DNA of 64,000 nucleotides from an uncultured Alphaproteobacteria bacterium (GCA_958295725.1 OY282368.1:3010365-3074364); one strand, 5' to 3'; counted from the stretch's first letter, positions 26,682 through 35,783 are shown. The notes: generated by a model from the letters alone, not told the origin. Numbers and translations: made by a program.

Positions 26682-26804
26682 TCACGTGTCGGCCTTGAAT
26701 TCGGACCCGCCGTCGGCCTGGATGGCATGGATGGGGAAGGGCATGTCGGCCTGGAGCTTGTCGAGGAAGCGCCTGGCGTGTGGCCTGACGCGCCGTTCCC
26801 AGCG
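26682..26804 (-). pseudogene. IS481-family transposase fragment
   Basis: About 39 residues ending at a stop: RRVRPHARRFLDKLQADMPF then PIHAIQADGGSEFKADT. The DGGSEF segment is the second catalytic aspartate region of the DDE (rve) core of IS481 transposases, usually preceded by exactly this FLDxLxxxxPFxIxAIQ text. No other part of the transposase and no terminal repeats are present. Confidence 0.75.
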
Positions 26805-26959
26805 GCCCACGCGGCATCTCATATGTATTGAATCAGGACACTGCGCGGACCGTCGCGTTTGCAGTATCCTTCGCGTCGAAATCGTCGGCGGGACGCCGGC
26901 GCGGGAGTCGCCACCCCGCGCCGGATTCCAGGGAACGTCCCGGACCACGGGAGCGCGAA

Positions 26960-28978
26960 ATGGACCAGCTCGGTCTTCTGGAGCTGATACGCGAGGCCCT
27001 GATCGCGGTGGTGCACGAGATGCGCGCCAACGTGATCCGCTCGTCGTATTCCTCCGTCATCTACGAGGGCCACGACTTTTCCTGCGCCCTGCTGACGGCC
27101 GACGGCCGTCACGTCGCGCAATCGGACGGCGACACGCCCATCCACATCATCGCCGTGCCCTATTCGGCGCGAGTCGTCATCGAGGCCTTCAGGGACGATA
27201 TCCACGAGGGTGACGTATTCCTGCATAACGACCCCTACACCGGCGGCACCCATCTCAACGACATCCTGATGCTGCATCCCGTTTTCAGCGGCGGAAGGCT
27301 CGTCCTCTTCGCGGCCATTCGCTATCACTGGGCCGACGTCGGCGGCATGACCGCCGGGTCGCTGTCGGGCCAGGCAACGGAGATTTATCAGGAAGGAATG
27401 CGCATCGCGCCGACACGCATTTGCGAGAAGGGCGCGATGAACGAGACGTTCCTCCGCCTGCTGGTCGAGAACATGCGCCTGCCGGCCGAGCGCATGGGCG
27501 ACTTCAACGCCATGCACGGCACGGGCCGGAAGGCCGAGGCGCACGTTCGGCGCCTTCTCGATCGCTTCGGGCCGGACGATCTGCTCACCGCCATCGAGGA
27601 GATTCTCCGGCGTTCCGAAGACGTCATGCGGCGTCGCATCCGTGAGCTCGAGGACGGCGATTATCACGCGGAAGGCTACATCGAATCGGACGGCGTGAGC
27701 CCCGAGTCCCTGGTGGGCCGCCTCAAGCTGACGATCAGGGGCGACGAGATGACCGCCGATTTCTCCGGCGCGTCCACGCAGGCCGCGGGGCCGACCAACG
27801 TCGGCCCGTCGATGGCGCTGACCTCGCTCGGCGCCATCACGAAGGCGTTTCTCGACCCCCATACGCCGATCAATCACGGCTCGTTCGAGCCGGTCACCAT
27901 CATCGCGCCGGAAGGGACCATCGTGAATGCCCGGCACCCGGCGCCCTGCGGCGGCATGGTCGAGGTGAAGGCCCTCATGGACACCCTGGTGGCCACGGCC
28001 CTCGGCCAGGCCGTTCCCGAGATGAAGGTCGGCGATCTCAAGGGCGGCGCGAACCACGTCTACACGACGGGCCGGTATCCCGACCGGGAGGGTATCTTCA
28101 TCCTCTACGAATGGCCGTCCGGCGGAACCGGCGCCTCGGACGGTGTCGACGGCAACAACTGCATGCGCCAGTACAACGAGGGCGACTTCAATTCGATTCA
28201 CGCCATCGAGGTGGTGGAGAGCCAATACCCCCTGCGCGTCGAGCGTTCGGAGCTGCGCGTCGGTTCCTGCGGCGATGGCAAGTTCCGTGGCGGGCTCGGG
28301 CTGCGGCGGGACCTTCGCCTGTTGAGTCCATCGGGCGCTCTGTCCGTCCTGACCGACAAGTGCGTCATTCCACCGGTCGGCGTTCACGGCGCCGCGAACG
28401 GAGCCGCCAACAACTTCGTCGTGATTCGCGACGGGGAGATCGTCCAGCCGTCTCCCGTTCCGGGGAAGGCCTCCGGATTCCCGCTGCGCGAGGGCGACGT
28501 CGTACGCTACGAAACGGCGGGCGGCGGCGGCTACGGCGACCCCCTTGATCGGGATCCGCGGCGGGTGGCCCGTGACGTTCGTCTCGGCTATATCACGGCG
28601 CGCATCGCCGATATCCGCTATGGCGTCGTGCTGGACGGCAGCGGCACGGTCGACGACGCGGCGACGGACCGCCGCCGCCGGGAATCGTGGGACGCCCGCG
28701 TTTATCTGACGCTGGAGGCGGCGAACGAGGACGGCTACGCGGGGGACCGGCGCATGTTTCGGATACCTTCCAGGATCGCCGACCGGGTCGGAGCGGCCGA
28801 GGGCGATCTCGTGGAGATATTCGCGGGAACAGGGCCGCTGGTGCGCGGCTGGGTCGAGATCGACGATTCGAACGGCGCGGCGGCCATGCGCGTGGGCCCG
28901 CATACGCTTCGCCTGCTCGCGGCGGCGGCGGGCGATTCGGCCGAGATCCGCCCCACGCTCCGCGAACCGTTGGCTTGA
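26960..28978 (+). CDS. hyuB: Hydantoinase/oxoprolinase B subunit (HyuB)
   Basis: 672-residue B subunit of the N-methylhydantoinase/5-oxoprolinase/acetone carboxylase group, which acts with an A (HyuA) subunit in ATP-dependent ring opening of cyclic imides or lactams. Typical blocks: VIRSSYSSVIYEGHDFSCAL, LHNDPYTGGTHLNDI and the late GGGGYGDPLDRDP. Start ATG at 26960 opens MDQLGLLELIREAL as in homologues; longer upstream frames lack conservation. HyuA should follow but is broken 70 bases on, so the enzyme is probably inactive unless hyuA is intact elsewhere. Confidence 0.92.
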   Translation: MDQLGLLELIREALIAVVHEMRANVIRSSYSSVIYEGHDFSCALLTADGRHVAQSDGDTPIHIIAVPYSARVVIEAFRDDIHEGDVFLHNDPYTGGTHLNDILMLHPVFSGGRLVLFAAIRYHWADVGGMTAGSLSGQATEIYQEGMRIAPTRICEKGAMNETFLRLLVENMRLPAERMGDFNAMHGTGRKAEAHVRRLLDRFGPDDLLTAIEEILRRSEDVMRRRIRELEDGDYHAEGYIESDGVSPESLVGRLKLTIRGDEMTADFSGASTQAAGPTNVGPSMALTSLGAITKAFLDPHTPINHGSFEPVTIIAPEGTIVNARHPAPCGGMVEVKALMDTLVATALGQAVPEMKVGDLKGGANHVYTTGRYPDREGIFILYEWPSGGTGASDGVDGNNCMRQYNEGDFNSIHAIEVVESQYPLRVERSELRVGSCGDGKFRGGLGLRRDLRLLSPSGALSVLTDKCVIPPVGVHGAANGAANNFVVIRDGEIVQPSPVPGKASGFPLREGDVVRYETAGGGGYGDPLDRDPRRVARDVRLGYITARIADIRYGVVLDGSGTVDDAATDRRRRESWDARVYLTLEAANEDGYAGDRRMFRIPSRIADRVGAAEGDLVEIFAGTGPLVRGWVEIDDSNGAAAMRVGPHTLRLLAAAAGDSAEIRPTLREPLA

Positions 28979-28998
28979 GCATGGCCGGAAAGGATCTC

Positions 28999-29124
28999 AT
29001 GACCGCCCGAAACTATCTCGTCGGAATCGACGTCGGCGGAACCCACACAGAATTATGTTTCTCCACTCTACGACACGGAATGTCAGGCCTACGCCTGAGC
29101 ATCCTAACTTGCTATAAACGATAG
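28999..29124 (+). pseudogene. hyuA: 5' remnant of hyuA interrupted by the integrative element
   Basis: ATG at 28999 follows GGAAAGGA and encodes MTARNYLVGIDVGGTHT, the ATPase-fold opening of hydantoinase A subunits. Homology ends at about 29052; the remaining 24 codons (ELCFSTLRHGMSGLRL and on) are unrelated and run into a stop. The integrase gene begins 157 bases later, so the break marks the left edge of the element. The rest of hyuA may lie at the right edge, outside the window. Confidence 0.8.
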
Positions 29125-29280
29125 ATAATTCCTTTCTCCTTGAATGCATTTCAGGCTTGCGTTCCTGCCTCTCATGCGCTTCGATGCGCCCTGATTTCAT
29201 GTCGGCCGCTTGCGCTCCGCTTACGGTATGAGGGCGGAGCAACCGGCCGGAGCCGAGGCGCCAACGGAACGGAGCGAGCT
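29050..29280. other. Left end of the integrative element (candidate attL)
   Basis: 230 bases, visibly richer in A and T than the flanks, between the hyuA remnant and the integrase. TCAGGC-CTAC-GCCTGA (29083-29098) is a perfect hairpin; AT-rich sequence around 29108-29130 could serve as integrase promoter or arm-site DNA. The core att repeat cannot be defined without the other end. Confidence 0.5.
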
Positions 29281-30468
29281 ATGGCCAAGCTGCAATACCG
29301 AACGATCTCCAAGCGCACCGTCGACGGCCTTTCCGCCGGCGACAAGGATGCCGTGTTCTGGGACCGCGAGCTCCCCGGCTTCGGAGTACGGGTCTATCCG
29401 TCGGGCGCCAAGGTCTATGTGACGCAGTGCCGCGCGGACGGAAAGTCCAGGCGGATCACCCTTGGCCGCCACGGGGTCATCTCGGCCGATCAGGCCCGGC
29501 GTAAGGCCGCGCTCATCATTGCCCGCATCAAGGGGGGCGAGGCTCCAGAACCCGCGTCCGCGGACACGGTCACCGTGGCGGTGCTCGCGGAGCGGTATCT
29601 GAAGGAATACGTGACGGTGCACTGCAAGCCGAGCTCGGCGAAGCTCTACCGTCGGGTGCTCGACAAGTTCATCTTGCCGGCCTACGGCATTCTGGCCGTC
29701 GAGGCGGTCGAGCGAGAACACGTGTCGGCGCTGCACTACCGCTTGCGGGACATTCCGTATCAGGCGAACCGGGTACTCGAGATCGAGTCCAAAATCTTCA
29801 ACTTGGCGGAGCTATGGGGACTGCGGCGCGAGGGCGGCAATCCGTGCCGGTTCGTTCGAAAGTACAAGGAGAGCAAGCGCGATCGGTTCCTGTCGGACGA
29901 GGAGTTCCGTCGGCTCGGGGATGTCCTGAACGGGATGGAGGCGGAAGGGTCGGTGTCGGCTTACGCGGCGGCGGCAATCCGTCTGTTGATGCTGACCGGA
30001 TGCCGGCGCAACGAGATCGTGAGGCTTCGCTGGGAGGATGTGGACCTGGAAGCCGGCGAGCTGCGGTTGCCGGACGGCAAGACGGGGGCGCGCCTTGTAC
30101 CGCTGTCGCCCGCGGCGGCGGAAGTGCTGTCGCGATTGCCCCGTCTGGCGGACAATCCCTGGGTCATTCCGGGCAGCAGGCCGGGCGCGCATCTGGCCGA
30201 TCTTCAGCCTCCGTGGGACCGTGTCCGAAAACGCGCCGGACTGGATGACGTGCGCATCCACGATCTTCGGCACTCGTTCGCTTCCCGCGCGCTGGCGCTC
30301 GGCGAAAGCCTTCCGATGATAGGTAAGCTGTTGGGTCACACACAGGTCCAGACCACGGCGCGCTACGCGCATCTGGCGCGGGACTCGGTCAAGGCGTCCG
30401 CGTCCAGGATCGCGGGCAGCATCGGCGCGGACATTCTTGCGAAGGGTGCGGCCTCGAACGCGGCGTGA
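29281..30468 (+). CDS. Tyrosine recombinase integrase of the element
   Basis: 395-residue site-specific integrase of the P4/phage type, with an N-terminal arm-binding domain (ELPGFGVRVYPSGAKVYV, the DUF4102-like block), a core-binding domain, and the catalytic domain. Catalytic residues: Arg in LTGCRRNEIVRL, His-x-x-Arg in HDLRHSFASRAL, His in LLGHTQVQTTARYAH with the nucleophile Tyr. It lies next to the hyuA junction, the usual place for an integrase. No excisionase was recognised. Confidence 0.93.
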   Translation: MAKLQYRTISKRTVDGLSAGDKDAVFWDRELPGFGVRVYPSGAKVYVTQCRADGKSRRITLGRHGVISADQARRKAALIIARIKGGEAPEPASADTVTVAVLAERYLKEYVTVHCKPSSAKLYRRVLDKFILPAYGILAVEAVEREHVSALHYRLRDIPYQANRVLEIESKIFNLAELWGLRREGGNPCRFVRKYKESKRDRFLSDEEFRRLGDVLNGMEAEGSVSAYAAAAIRLLMLTGCRRNEIVRLRWEDVDLEAGELRLPDGKTGARLVPLSPAAAEVLSRLPRLADNPWVIPGSRPGAHLADLQPPWDRVRKRAGLDDVRIHDLRHSFASRALALGESLPMIGKLLGHTQVQTTARYAHLARDSVKASASRIAGSIGADILAKGAASNAA

Positions 30469-30895
30469 TGGCCGGCGGCGGGCGTTGACGGGACTGCCTT
30501 GGTCCGACCGAACTTGGCGGATGCCCGCGACGCGGTGCGTTGGACAGGCGTGGCGTGGTGTCCGGCGCACCTCGCCGATCGCGTCCGGTCCGCCGTGCCG
30601 GGCGGTTCTCGTGCCATGTCGTCGAAGTCGGCGCCCTTCTTTTCAGGGCGCTACGGGACAGGCGCGTGCGCTCCTCGATCGCATCATTCACGATCGCCTG
30701 AAGATCCCTCGTGCTCGTGGGGATGCCAAGGGGCCATACCGGCCGCCTCACGGACCGCGAACAGCATCGCGGCGGTGATCCCGGACGGCGATTGACCTCC
30801 GCTTTTCGTATGCGCTCGCCGCTCGTGCGCGGGGGTCCCCCGTTTTCGTGACTGGCGCACTCTCTCCTCCTTCCGGCGCCAGCTCCGACCTGTTT
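30469..30895. other. Gap after the integrase
   Basis: Together with the leader at 30896-30966 this is 536 bases between the integrase and the AAA ATPase gene. Several frames are open on both strands; none has a ribosome site with a recognisable product. A promoter for the long plus-strand operon may be here. Confidence 0.45.
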
Positions 30896-30966
30896 CGCGC
30901 CGCCAGGAGTCGGAGCCGGGCCGGGGGTCCGGGCGAAGGCTGGACGCCGAGGGGCGTTCGGGCCGC
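30896..30966 (+). promoter_or_regulatory. GC-rich leader element copy 1
   Basis: CGCGCCGCCAGGAG, then CCGGGCCGGGGGTCCGGGCG and a hairpin GACGCC-GAGG-GGCGTT. It precedes the AAA ATPase gene and matches the leaders at 35691, 43352 and elsewhere. Confidence 0.5.
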
Positions 30967-31004
30967 GCCTTCCCTCGCTTTCGCAATCCCGCCCGGAGCC
31001 CGTC

Positions 31005-32030
31005 ATGCCCGACCCCGACACCATCTCCGCCGACTACTCCCTACGCCCCGGCGAACTCGCCGACACGCTCGCGCTTCTGGTCGAAGCGCGCCAGCCGGCC
31101 ATCGTCTGGGGGCCGCCCGGATGCGCCAAGTCCCAGATCGCCCGACAGGTCGCCGCCGACGCGGGGCGCGAGTACATCGACGTCCGCGCCTTGTTGCTCG
31201 ATCCCGTCGACCTGCGCGGCATCCCGTGGCGCGACGGTCATGACCGCACCCGCTGGGCGCCGCCCGCCTTCCTGCCGCCCGCGGACGCGGACGGGCGCTG
31301 GCTCGTCAACCTCGAGGAACTGCCCTCGGCCGTGCCCATGGTCCAGGCCGCGCTCTACCAGCTCGTCCTCGACCGCCGCTGCGGCGAGTACGAACTCCCC
31401 GACGGCGCCGCCCTGATCGCCTGCGGCAATCGCGAGACCGACCGCGGCGTCGTCCACCGCATGCCGACGCCGCTCGCCTCCCGCTTCGTCCACCTGGAAA
31501 TCCGCGTCGACGCGCCCGACTGGTGCGCCTGGGGCGCGGGGAACGGCATCGCGCCCGAGGTCCTGTTCTTCGTCCAGATGCGCCCCGAGCTGTTGCACGA
31601 CTTCGACCCCCTGTCGGCGGAGAAGGCCTTTCCCTGTCCGAGAACCTGGGAGTTCGTCTCCAACATCGTGCATCGCCGCAACGGCCTCGACCCGGCCGCC
31701 GAGCGCGCCCTGTTCCGGGGCGCCGTCGGCGAGGCCGCCGCGGTCGAGTTCTCGGCCTTCCTCAAGGTCTGGCGCGACCTGCCCCACCCCCGCGCCGTCA
31801 TCGACGACCCCGAGCGCGCCCCCGTTCCCGACAACGCCAGCGCCCTGATCGCGCTCTGCGGCTCGCTCTACAGACTCGCCGACGACGTCAATCTCGGCGC
31901 CATCGTCGCCTACGCCACCCGGCTCCGGCGCGAGGTCGGCGAGTTCCTCGTCGGCTCCTGCATCCGCCGCGAGCCCGCCTTGCAGCACACCGAGGCGTTC
32001 ATCCGCTGGGCCGCCGCCAGAACCCGCTGA
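31005..32030 (+). CDS. MoxR-type AAA+ ATPase
   Basis: 341 residues. Walker A GPPGCAKS is at residues 36-43 and Walker B-like WLVNLEELPSA near 98-108, followed by an LIACGNRETDRG sensor segment. MoxR-type ATPases act as chaperones that remodel VWA-domain partners. A VWA protein is encoded two genes downstream, and DUF3150 lies between; this AAA-DUF3150-VWA trio recurs on alphaproteobacterial plasmids and integrative elements. Start ATG at 31005, with GGAG nine bases upstream. Confidence 0.88.
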   Translation: MPDPDTISADYSLRPGELADTLALLVEARQPAIVWGPPGCAKSQIARQVAADAGREYIDVRALLLDPVDLRGIPWRDGHDRTRWAPPAFLPPADADGRWLVNLEELPSAVPMVQAALYQLVLDRRCGEYELPDGAALIACGNRETDRGVVHRMPTPLASRFVHLEIRVDAPDWCAWGAGNGIAPEVLFFVQMRPELLHDFDPLSAEKAFPCPRTWEFVSNIVHRRNGLDPAAERALFRGAVGEAAAVEFSAFLKVWRDLPHPRAVIDDPERAPVPDNASALIALCGSLYRLADDVNLGAIVAYATRLRREVGEFLVGSCIRREPALQHTEAFIRWAAARTR

Positions 32031-32054
32031 CACCATTTCCAGGGAGACCAACCC

Positions 32055-32957
32055 ATGGACCTCACCAGGGACGCCATGCTCGTATCCTTGCGCATCAACG
32101 CCTGGTCCGGCCGCCTCCACGACCGCGAGGCGAGCCGCCACGTCGCCATCCACCACGACGCCGACACCGACGCCGGGCGCTACAACAAGCGCCTCCTGCC
32201 CAAGAGCGCCTTCGCCGAACTGACCGAGACCATGGGCAAGGCGCGGACCGCGCACTACGCCAACACGCTGCCCTGGGACGACCAGGGCAGCCGGCTGCTC
32301 ACCGTCGCCAACTACGACCGCTACACGGCGGCCCTGGACGGGCTGATCGAGCGCATGGTGGGCGAGCGCACCCGCTTCGTCGAGGACTACGACAGCCACA
32401 TCGAACGCGCCCGTCTCGATCTCGGCCGCCTGTTCCGCGTCGGCGACTACCCGGCCAAGGAGGCGCTCCAGGCCAAGTTCGGCATTGCCTACCGCATCCT
32501 CCCGGTCCAGGACGCGCGCCACTTCCTGGCCGACCTCGCCGCCGGCGAGACCGCGCGCGTCAAGCGCGACATCCGGCGGCAGGTCCAGGCCCGCCTTCAC
32601 GACGCGCTGGGCGACCTCTACCGGCGCCTGGGCAAGGCGGTGGAGCGGGTCGGCGAGCGGCTGCGCGAGGACGAGAACGGCAAGCCGCTGACGTTCCGCG
32701 ACAGCATGATCGAGAACGTCCGCGACCTGGTGGACGTGGTGCCCCGGCTCAACGTCTTCGAGGACGCCGAACTCGCCGGGCTGTGCCGGGAGGTGGGGGA
32801 CAGGATCGCCCGCGTGGAGCCGGACATGCTGCGGCCGTCGCGGCGGTACGATCCGCGCGCTCGCGAACAGGTGAAACAGGACGCGGACGAACTGGCGGCC
32901 CGCTTCGCCGGCTACTTCGCGCCGGCCGCCGGCGCGCCGGACCGGGAGGCGGCGTGA
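32055..32957 (+). CDS. DUF3150 family protein
   Basis: 300 residues, highly charged and largely helical, with long stretches such as VERVGERLREDENGKPLTFR suggesting a coiled-coil body. No enzyme motif is visible. The family is defined by its place between a MoxR ATPase and a VWA protein on mobile elements, as here; it could be an adaptor or substrate of that chaperone pair (inference). ATG follows GGGAGA. Its stop overlaps the next ATG. Confidence 0.75.
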   Translation: MDLTRDAMLVSLRINAWSGRLHDREASRHVAIHHDADTDAGRYNKRLLPKSAFAELTETMGKARTAHYANTLPWDDQGSRLLTVANYDRYTAALDGLIERMVGERTRFVEDYDSHIERARLDLGRLFRVGDYPAKEALQAKFGIAYRILPVQDARHFLADLAAGETARVKRDIRRQVQARLHDALGDLYRRLGKAVERVGERLREDENGKPLTFRDSMIENVRDLVDVVPRLNVFEDAELAGLCREVGDRIARVEPDMLRPSRRYDPRAREQVKQDADELAARFAGYFAPAAGAPDREAA

Positions 32958-34249
32958 TGCGCGGGCGCGCCCATGCGGAATCGGCGCGTCGCGTCGGCGA
33001 CTGCGTGACCGCGCTGCTCCGCGACCAGCCGTTCTTCGGCAGCCTCGCGTTGCGCCTGCCGATCCGCGCCGACGCGTCCCGCGAGACCCTGGCGAGCGAC
33101 GGCCGGGACATCCGCTATGCGCCCGGCTGGGTAGCGGAGACGGATGCCGACCGCATCAGGACCGCGCTCGCGCGCGTGGTCCTGGCCTGCGCGCTGAAGC
33201 ACCACACGCGGCGGGGGGAGCGCGACCCCGAACGCTGGCAGCAAGCCTCGCAGCTGGTCACGCACGGGCTGCTGCGGGACGCGGGGTTCGTGCTGCCGCC
33301 CGACGCCGAGGCCTGGGACGGGTTGAGCGTCGAGCAGGCCTACGACAGGCTCCCGGAACCGTCCGACAACACGCCGAGTCCCGAGGGCGCGCCCCGATCG
33401 AGCGCCGGCGGCGGCGATGACGGCGGTGATCTGTCCGACGGCGCTCCGGGCAAGCAGGACGATCCGGGAACCGGGAGCAAGGACCCGGCCTCTCCGGCGT
33501 CCGGGCAGGCGCCGCCCAGCTTCGATCCCAACGGCACCGGCGAGGTCATGGACGCCGCGCGCCGGGACGACGACGAGACCGGCGCGGCATCGCCGGACAC
33601 CGCCGCCGAGGAACAGGCCTGGGACGAGGCCATGCACCAGGCGATGAGCCTCGCCAGGGCGCAAGGCAAGGCGCCGGGCGCCGTCGGGGAGGAACTCGGG
33701 CGCGCCCACCGGAGCGCCCTCGACTGGCGCGCGCTGTTGCGCCGCCACATGACCGACGCCGCCCGCCGCGACTACAGCTGGAGCCTCCCCAACCGGCGTT
33801 TCATCGACGGCGGCCTCTACCTGCCCTCGATCCGCTCGGAGGGTTTCGAAGCCATCGCCGTCATCGTCGACACCTCCGGCTCGCTGCCGACGGACACGCT
33901 GGCCCTGTTCTGGGCCGAGGTCCGGGAGATCGCGGCGGAACTGCAACCCGAGACCGTCGCGCTCCTCCAGGTCGACGCCGCCGTACAAGATGCTGTCCTC
34001 TATACCTCCGGCGACCTGCCGGAGCGGGTCGAGATCAAAGGGCGTGGCGGCACCGACTTCCGGCCGGGCTTCGCGTGGCTCTCCGACCAGGGGCTGCGTC
34101 CGGGCTGCTGCCTGTACCTGACCGACATGGAGTGCGACCGCTACCCGGAGGCCGAACCCGACTACCCGGTGATCTGGTGCAACTGGGGGCCGCCGCCCGG
34201 CGCGCGCAACCGCCAACCCTGGGGCGAGCGCATCGACATCCAACCGTAG
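32957..34249 (+). CDS. VWA-like protein with putative metallopeptidase N-terminal domain
   Basis: 430 residues. The N-terminal domain carries ALKHHTRRGERDPERWQQAS, the signature of the DUF2201 metallopeptidase-like module found with VWA-like domains. A low-complexity acidic linker (about residues 130-220) follows, then a VWA-like domain with the MIDAS motif DTSGS near residue 303 and GRGGTDFRPGF. Such pairs with MoxR ATPases are thought to assemble or activate large complexes, but the function on this element is not known. Start overlaps the DUF3150 stop. Confidence 0.85.
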   Translation: MRGRAHAESARRVGDCVTALLRDQPFFGSLALRLPIRADASRETLASDGRDIRYAPGWVAETDADRIRTALARVVLACALKHHTRRGERDPERWQQASQLVTHGLLRDAGFVLPPDAEAWDGLSVEQAYDRLPEPSDNTPSPEGAPRSSAGGGDDGGDLSDGAPGKQDDPGTGSKDPASPASGQAPPSFDPNGTGEVMDAARRDDDETGAASPDTAAEEQAWDEAMHQAMSLARAQGKAPGAVGEELGRAHRSALDWRALLRRHMTDAARRDYSWSLPNRRFIDGGLYLPSIRSEGFEAIAVIVDTSGSLPTDTLALFWAEVREIAAELQPETVALLQVDAAVQDAVLYTSGDLPERVEIKGRGGTDFRPGFAWLSDQGLRPGCCLYLTDMECDRYPEAEPDYPVIWCNWGPPPGARNRQPWGERIDIQP

Positions 34250-34333
34250 ACACGGACCGGAAGCCACGCGGCGCCACGGAACCGGGAGCACGGGCGATCG
34301 GGGCGCGCCGGGAAGCAATGCCGGGCTCGCGAT

Positions 34334-34408
34334 AAACGACGTTCGGTCGTTTGCTTTCACCCCACTCGCTTGCATCGGGCAACGAATGCACTTATTGCGT
34401 TTATTGCG
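34334..34408 (+). promoter_or_regulatory. Hairpin and direct repeats upstream of toxin-antitoxin pair 1
   Basis: AAACGAC (34334-34340) and GTCGTTT (34346-34352) form a hairpin followed by GCTTTC, either a terminator for the VWA gene or an operator. TTATTGCG is repeated at 34392-34399 and 34401-34408 in an unusually AT-rich stretch that probably holds the promoter of the antitoxin gene. Confidence 0.45.
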
Positions 34409-34449
34409 CCGCCGTGTTACTCCACGGCCACCATTGGACGGAGACGACC

Positions 34450-34908
34450 ATGACCCCCCATCGACAGCTTCCGCCGACCACGCGGGAAGCGGAGATCGCT
34501 CGCGGTTCCCGACAGGTCCTTGCCCGCTATGCCGGGACGGACCGGCCCCTGACGCTTCGCCTCGCGGACGGCGAGGAGGAAAGACCGATCGAGCTCCCCA
34601 CCGGGGCGGTCTCTCTGCTCGCACATGTCCTGGAAGCCATGGCGGCGGGGCAAGGCGTGACCCTCGTCCCCGAACACGCGGAGTTGACCACCGTTCAGGC
34701 AGCCGACGTCCTGAACGTCTCGCGCCCCTATCTCATCAAGCTCCTCGACGAGAAGGCCATCCCGCACCGGAGGGTCGGCACGCATCGCCGGGTCCGCATG
34801 GAGGACGTCATGGCATACAAGGGCGCGGTCGACCGGGAACGCGAGGAGGTTCTCGACCGTCTGACGCGCGAGGCGCAGGAGAACGGCATGGGCTACGACC
34901 GTTCGTGA
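34450..34908 (+). CDS. Antitoxin with excisionase-type helix-turn-helix
   Basis: 152 residues. The C-terminal half has ELTTVQAADVLNVSRPYLIK followed by LLDEKAIPHRRVGTHRR, the MerR-like excisionase (SinI/Xis) DNA-binding motif found in antitoxins paired with PIN toxins. The N-terminal half probably contacts the toxin. ATG at 34450. The stop overlaps the toxin GTG (GTGA). Autoregulation through the repeats upstream is likely. Confidence 0.85.
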   Translation: MTPHRQLPPTTREAEIARGSRQVLARYAGTDRPLTLRLADGEEERPIELPTGAVSLLAHVLEAMAAGQGVTLVPEHAELTTVQAADVLNVSRPYLIKLLDEKAIPHRRVGTHRRVRMEDVMAYKGAVDREREEVLDRLTREAQENGMGYDRS

Positions 34909-35468
34909 CGCGGGTTCTTCTCGACGCCAACGTCCTTTATCCCGCGCCCATACGCGACGTCTTCCTGCAGTTGGCGGCGAGCGACGTATTCCAGGCGAAA
35001 TGGACGGCGGACATCCATCGGGAGTGGATCGAGGCGCTGTTGCGCAACGAGCCGCACCGGGACCGCGCCGCTCTCCAGCGCACGCGCGATCTCATGGACC
35101 GGGCGACCCGTGACTGCCTGGTGACGGGATACGAGACACTCGTTCCGACACTCGATCTTCCCGACCCGGATGATCGGCATGTCCTCGCGGCGGCCATCGC
35201 CGGACGTTGCGACGTCATCGTGACCTCGAACTTGCGGCACTTCCCGAACGCGGCCGTCGAACCCTTCGGCATCGATGTCCGACATCCCGACGAGTTTCTG
35301 TGCGATTGCTTCGATCTGGCTCCGGGCGCCTTCCGCGAAGCGATCCGCAAGGTGCGCGGCCGCCTGAAGAAACCGCCGTTCACCGTGAGGGAATACCTCG
35401 ACAATCTGTCCCGCCAAGGGCTTGCGGCGACCGCCGCGAAACTGGAACGGTTCTCCGCGGACATCTGA
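34905..35468 (+). CDS. PIN-domain toxin
   Basis: 187-residue PIN ribonuclease. The acidic residues are in VLLDANVLYPAP (Asp), DIHREWIEALLRN (Glu) and DLPDPDDRHVLAAA (Asp pair), with VTSNLRHF at the final strand. Longer than VapC toxins (about 130 residues): a C-terminal helical extension follows the PIN fold. Encoded directly after its antitoxin with a four-base overlap. Confidence 0.88.
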   Translation: MTRVLLDANVLYPAPIRDVFLQLAASDVFQAKWTADIHREWIEALLRNEPHRDRAALQRTRDLMDRATRDCLVTGYETLVPTLDLPDPDDRHVLAAAIAGRCDVIVTSNLRHFPNAAVEPFGIDVRHPDEFLCDCFDLAPGAFREAIRKVRGRLKKPPFTVREYLDNLSRQGLAATAAKLERFSADI

Positions 35469-35690
35469 GGGTCCCGCGCATGTGCGGCCACCGGGTCCGG
35501 CTTCGGATCCTGTCGGTCGTCAAGGAACGGCAACGCGAGCGTGCCGCCCACGGTCCGCCGCACCGAGAATACGCATCCAGGCAACCCGATCGCCGGCCTC
35601 GCGCATTGCCGGGACGATGGCCCGACACCCACGGCAATCCCGTAACCCGCATCCGCGACAACCGGATCGCTCCTCTCCCGTCCGCCGTTC
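35469..35690. other. Gap after toxin-antitoxin pair 1
   Basis: Together with the leader that follows this is 315 bases without a gene. No feature was seen apart from the leader element at 35691-35763. Confidence 0.5.
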
Positions 35691-35763
35691 TCGCGCCGCC
35701 CGGAGGACGAGCCGGGCCGGGGAAGGGCGAGGGCGGGGCGCCCGAGGGCGCGTCCGCGCCGGA
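35691..35763 (+). promoter_or_regulatory. GC-rich leader element copy 2
   Basis: Contains the exact core CGCGCCGCCCGGAG (35692-35705), then CCGGGCCGGGG and a hairpin GCGCCC-GAG-GGGCGC-like at about 35738-35751. Precedes the NADAR gene. Confidence 0.55.
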
Positions 35764-35783
35764 CGGCGAACGGGAGGGCGGCG

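Noticed and set aside
29040..29280. tRNA gene as the integration target
   Set aside because: No cloverleaf or T-loop sequence near the junction; the disrupted gene is hyuA.
30684..30986. Minus-strand frame after the integrase
   Set aside because: Shows a short protein-like stretch but no start context or identifiable family; may be decayed DNA.
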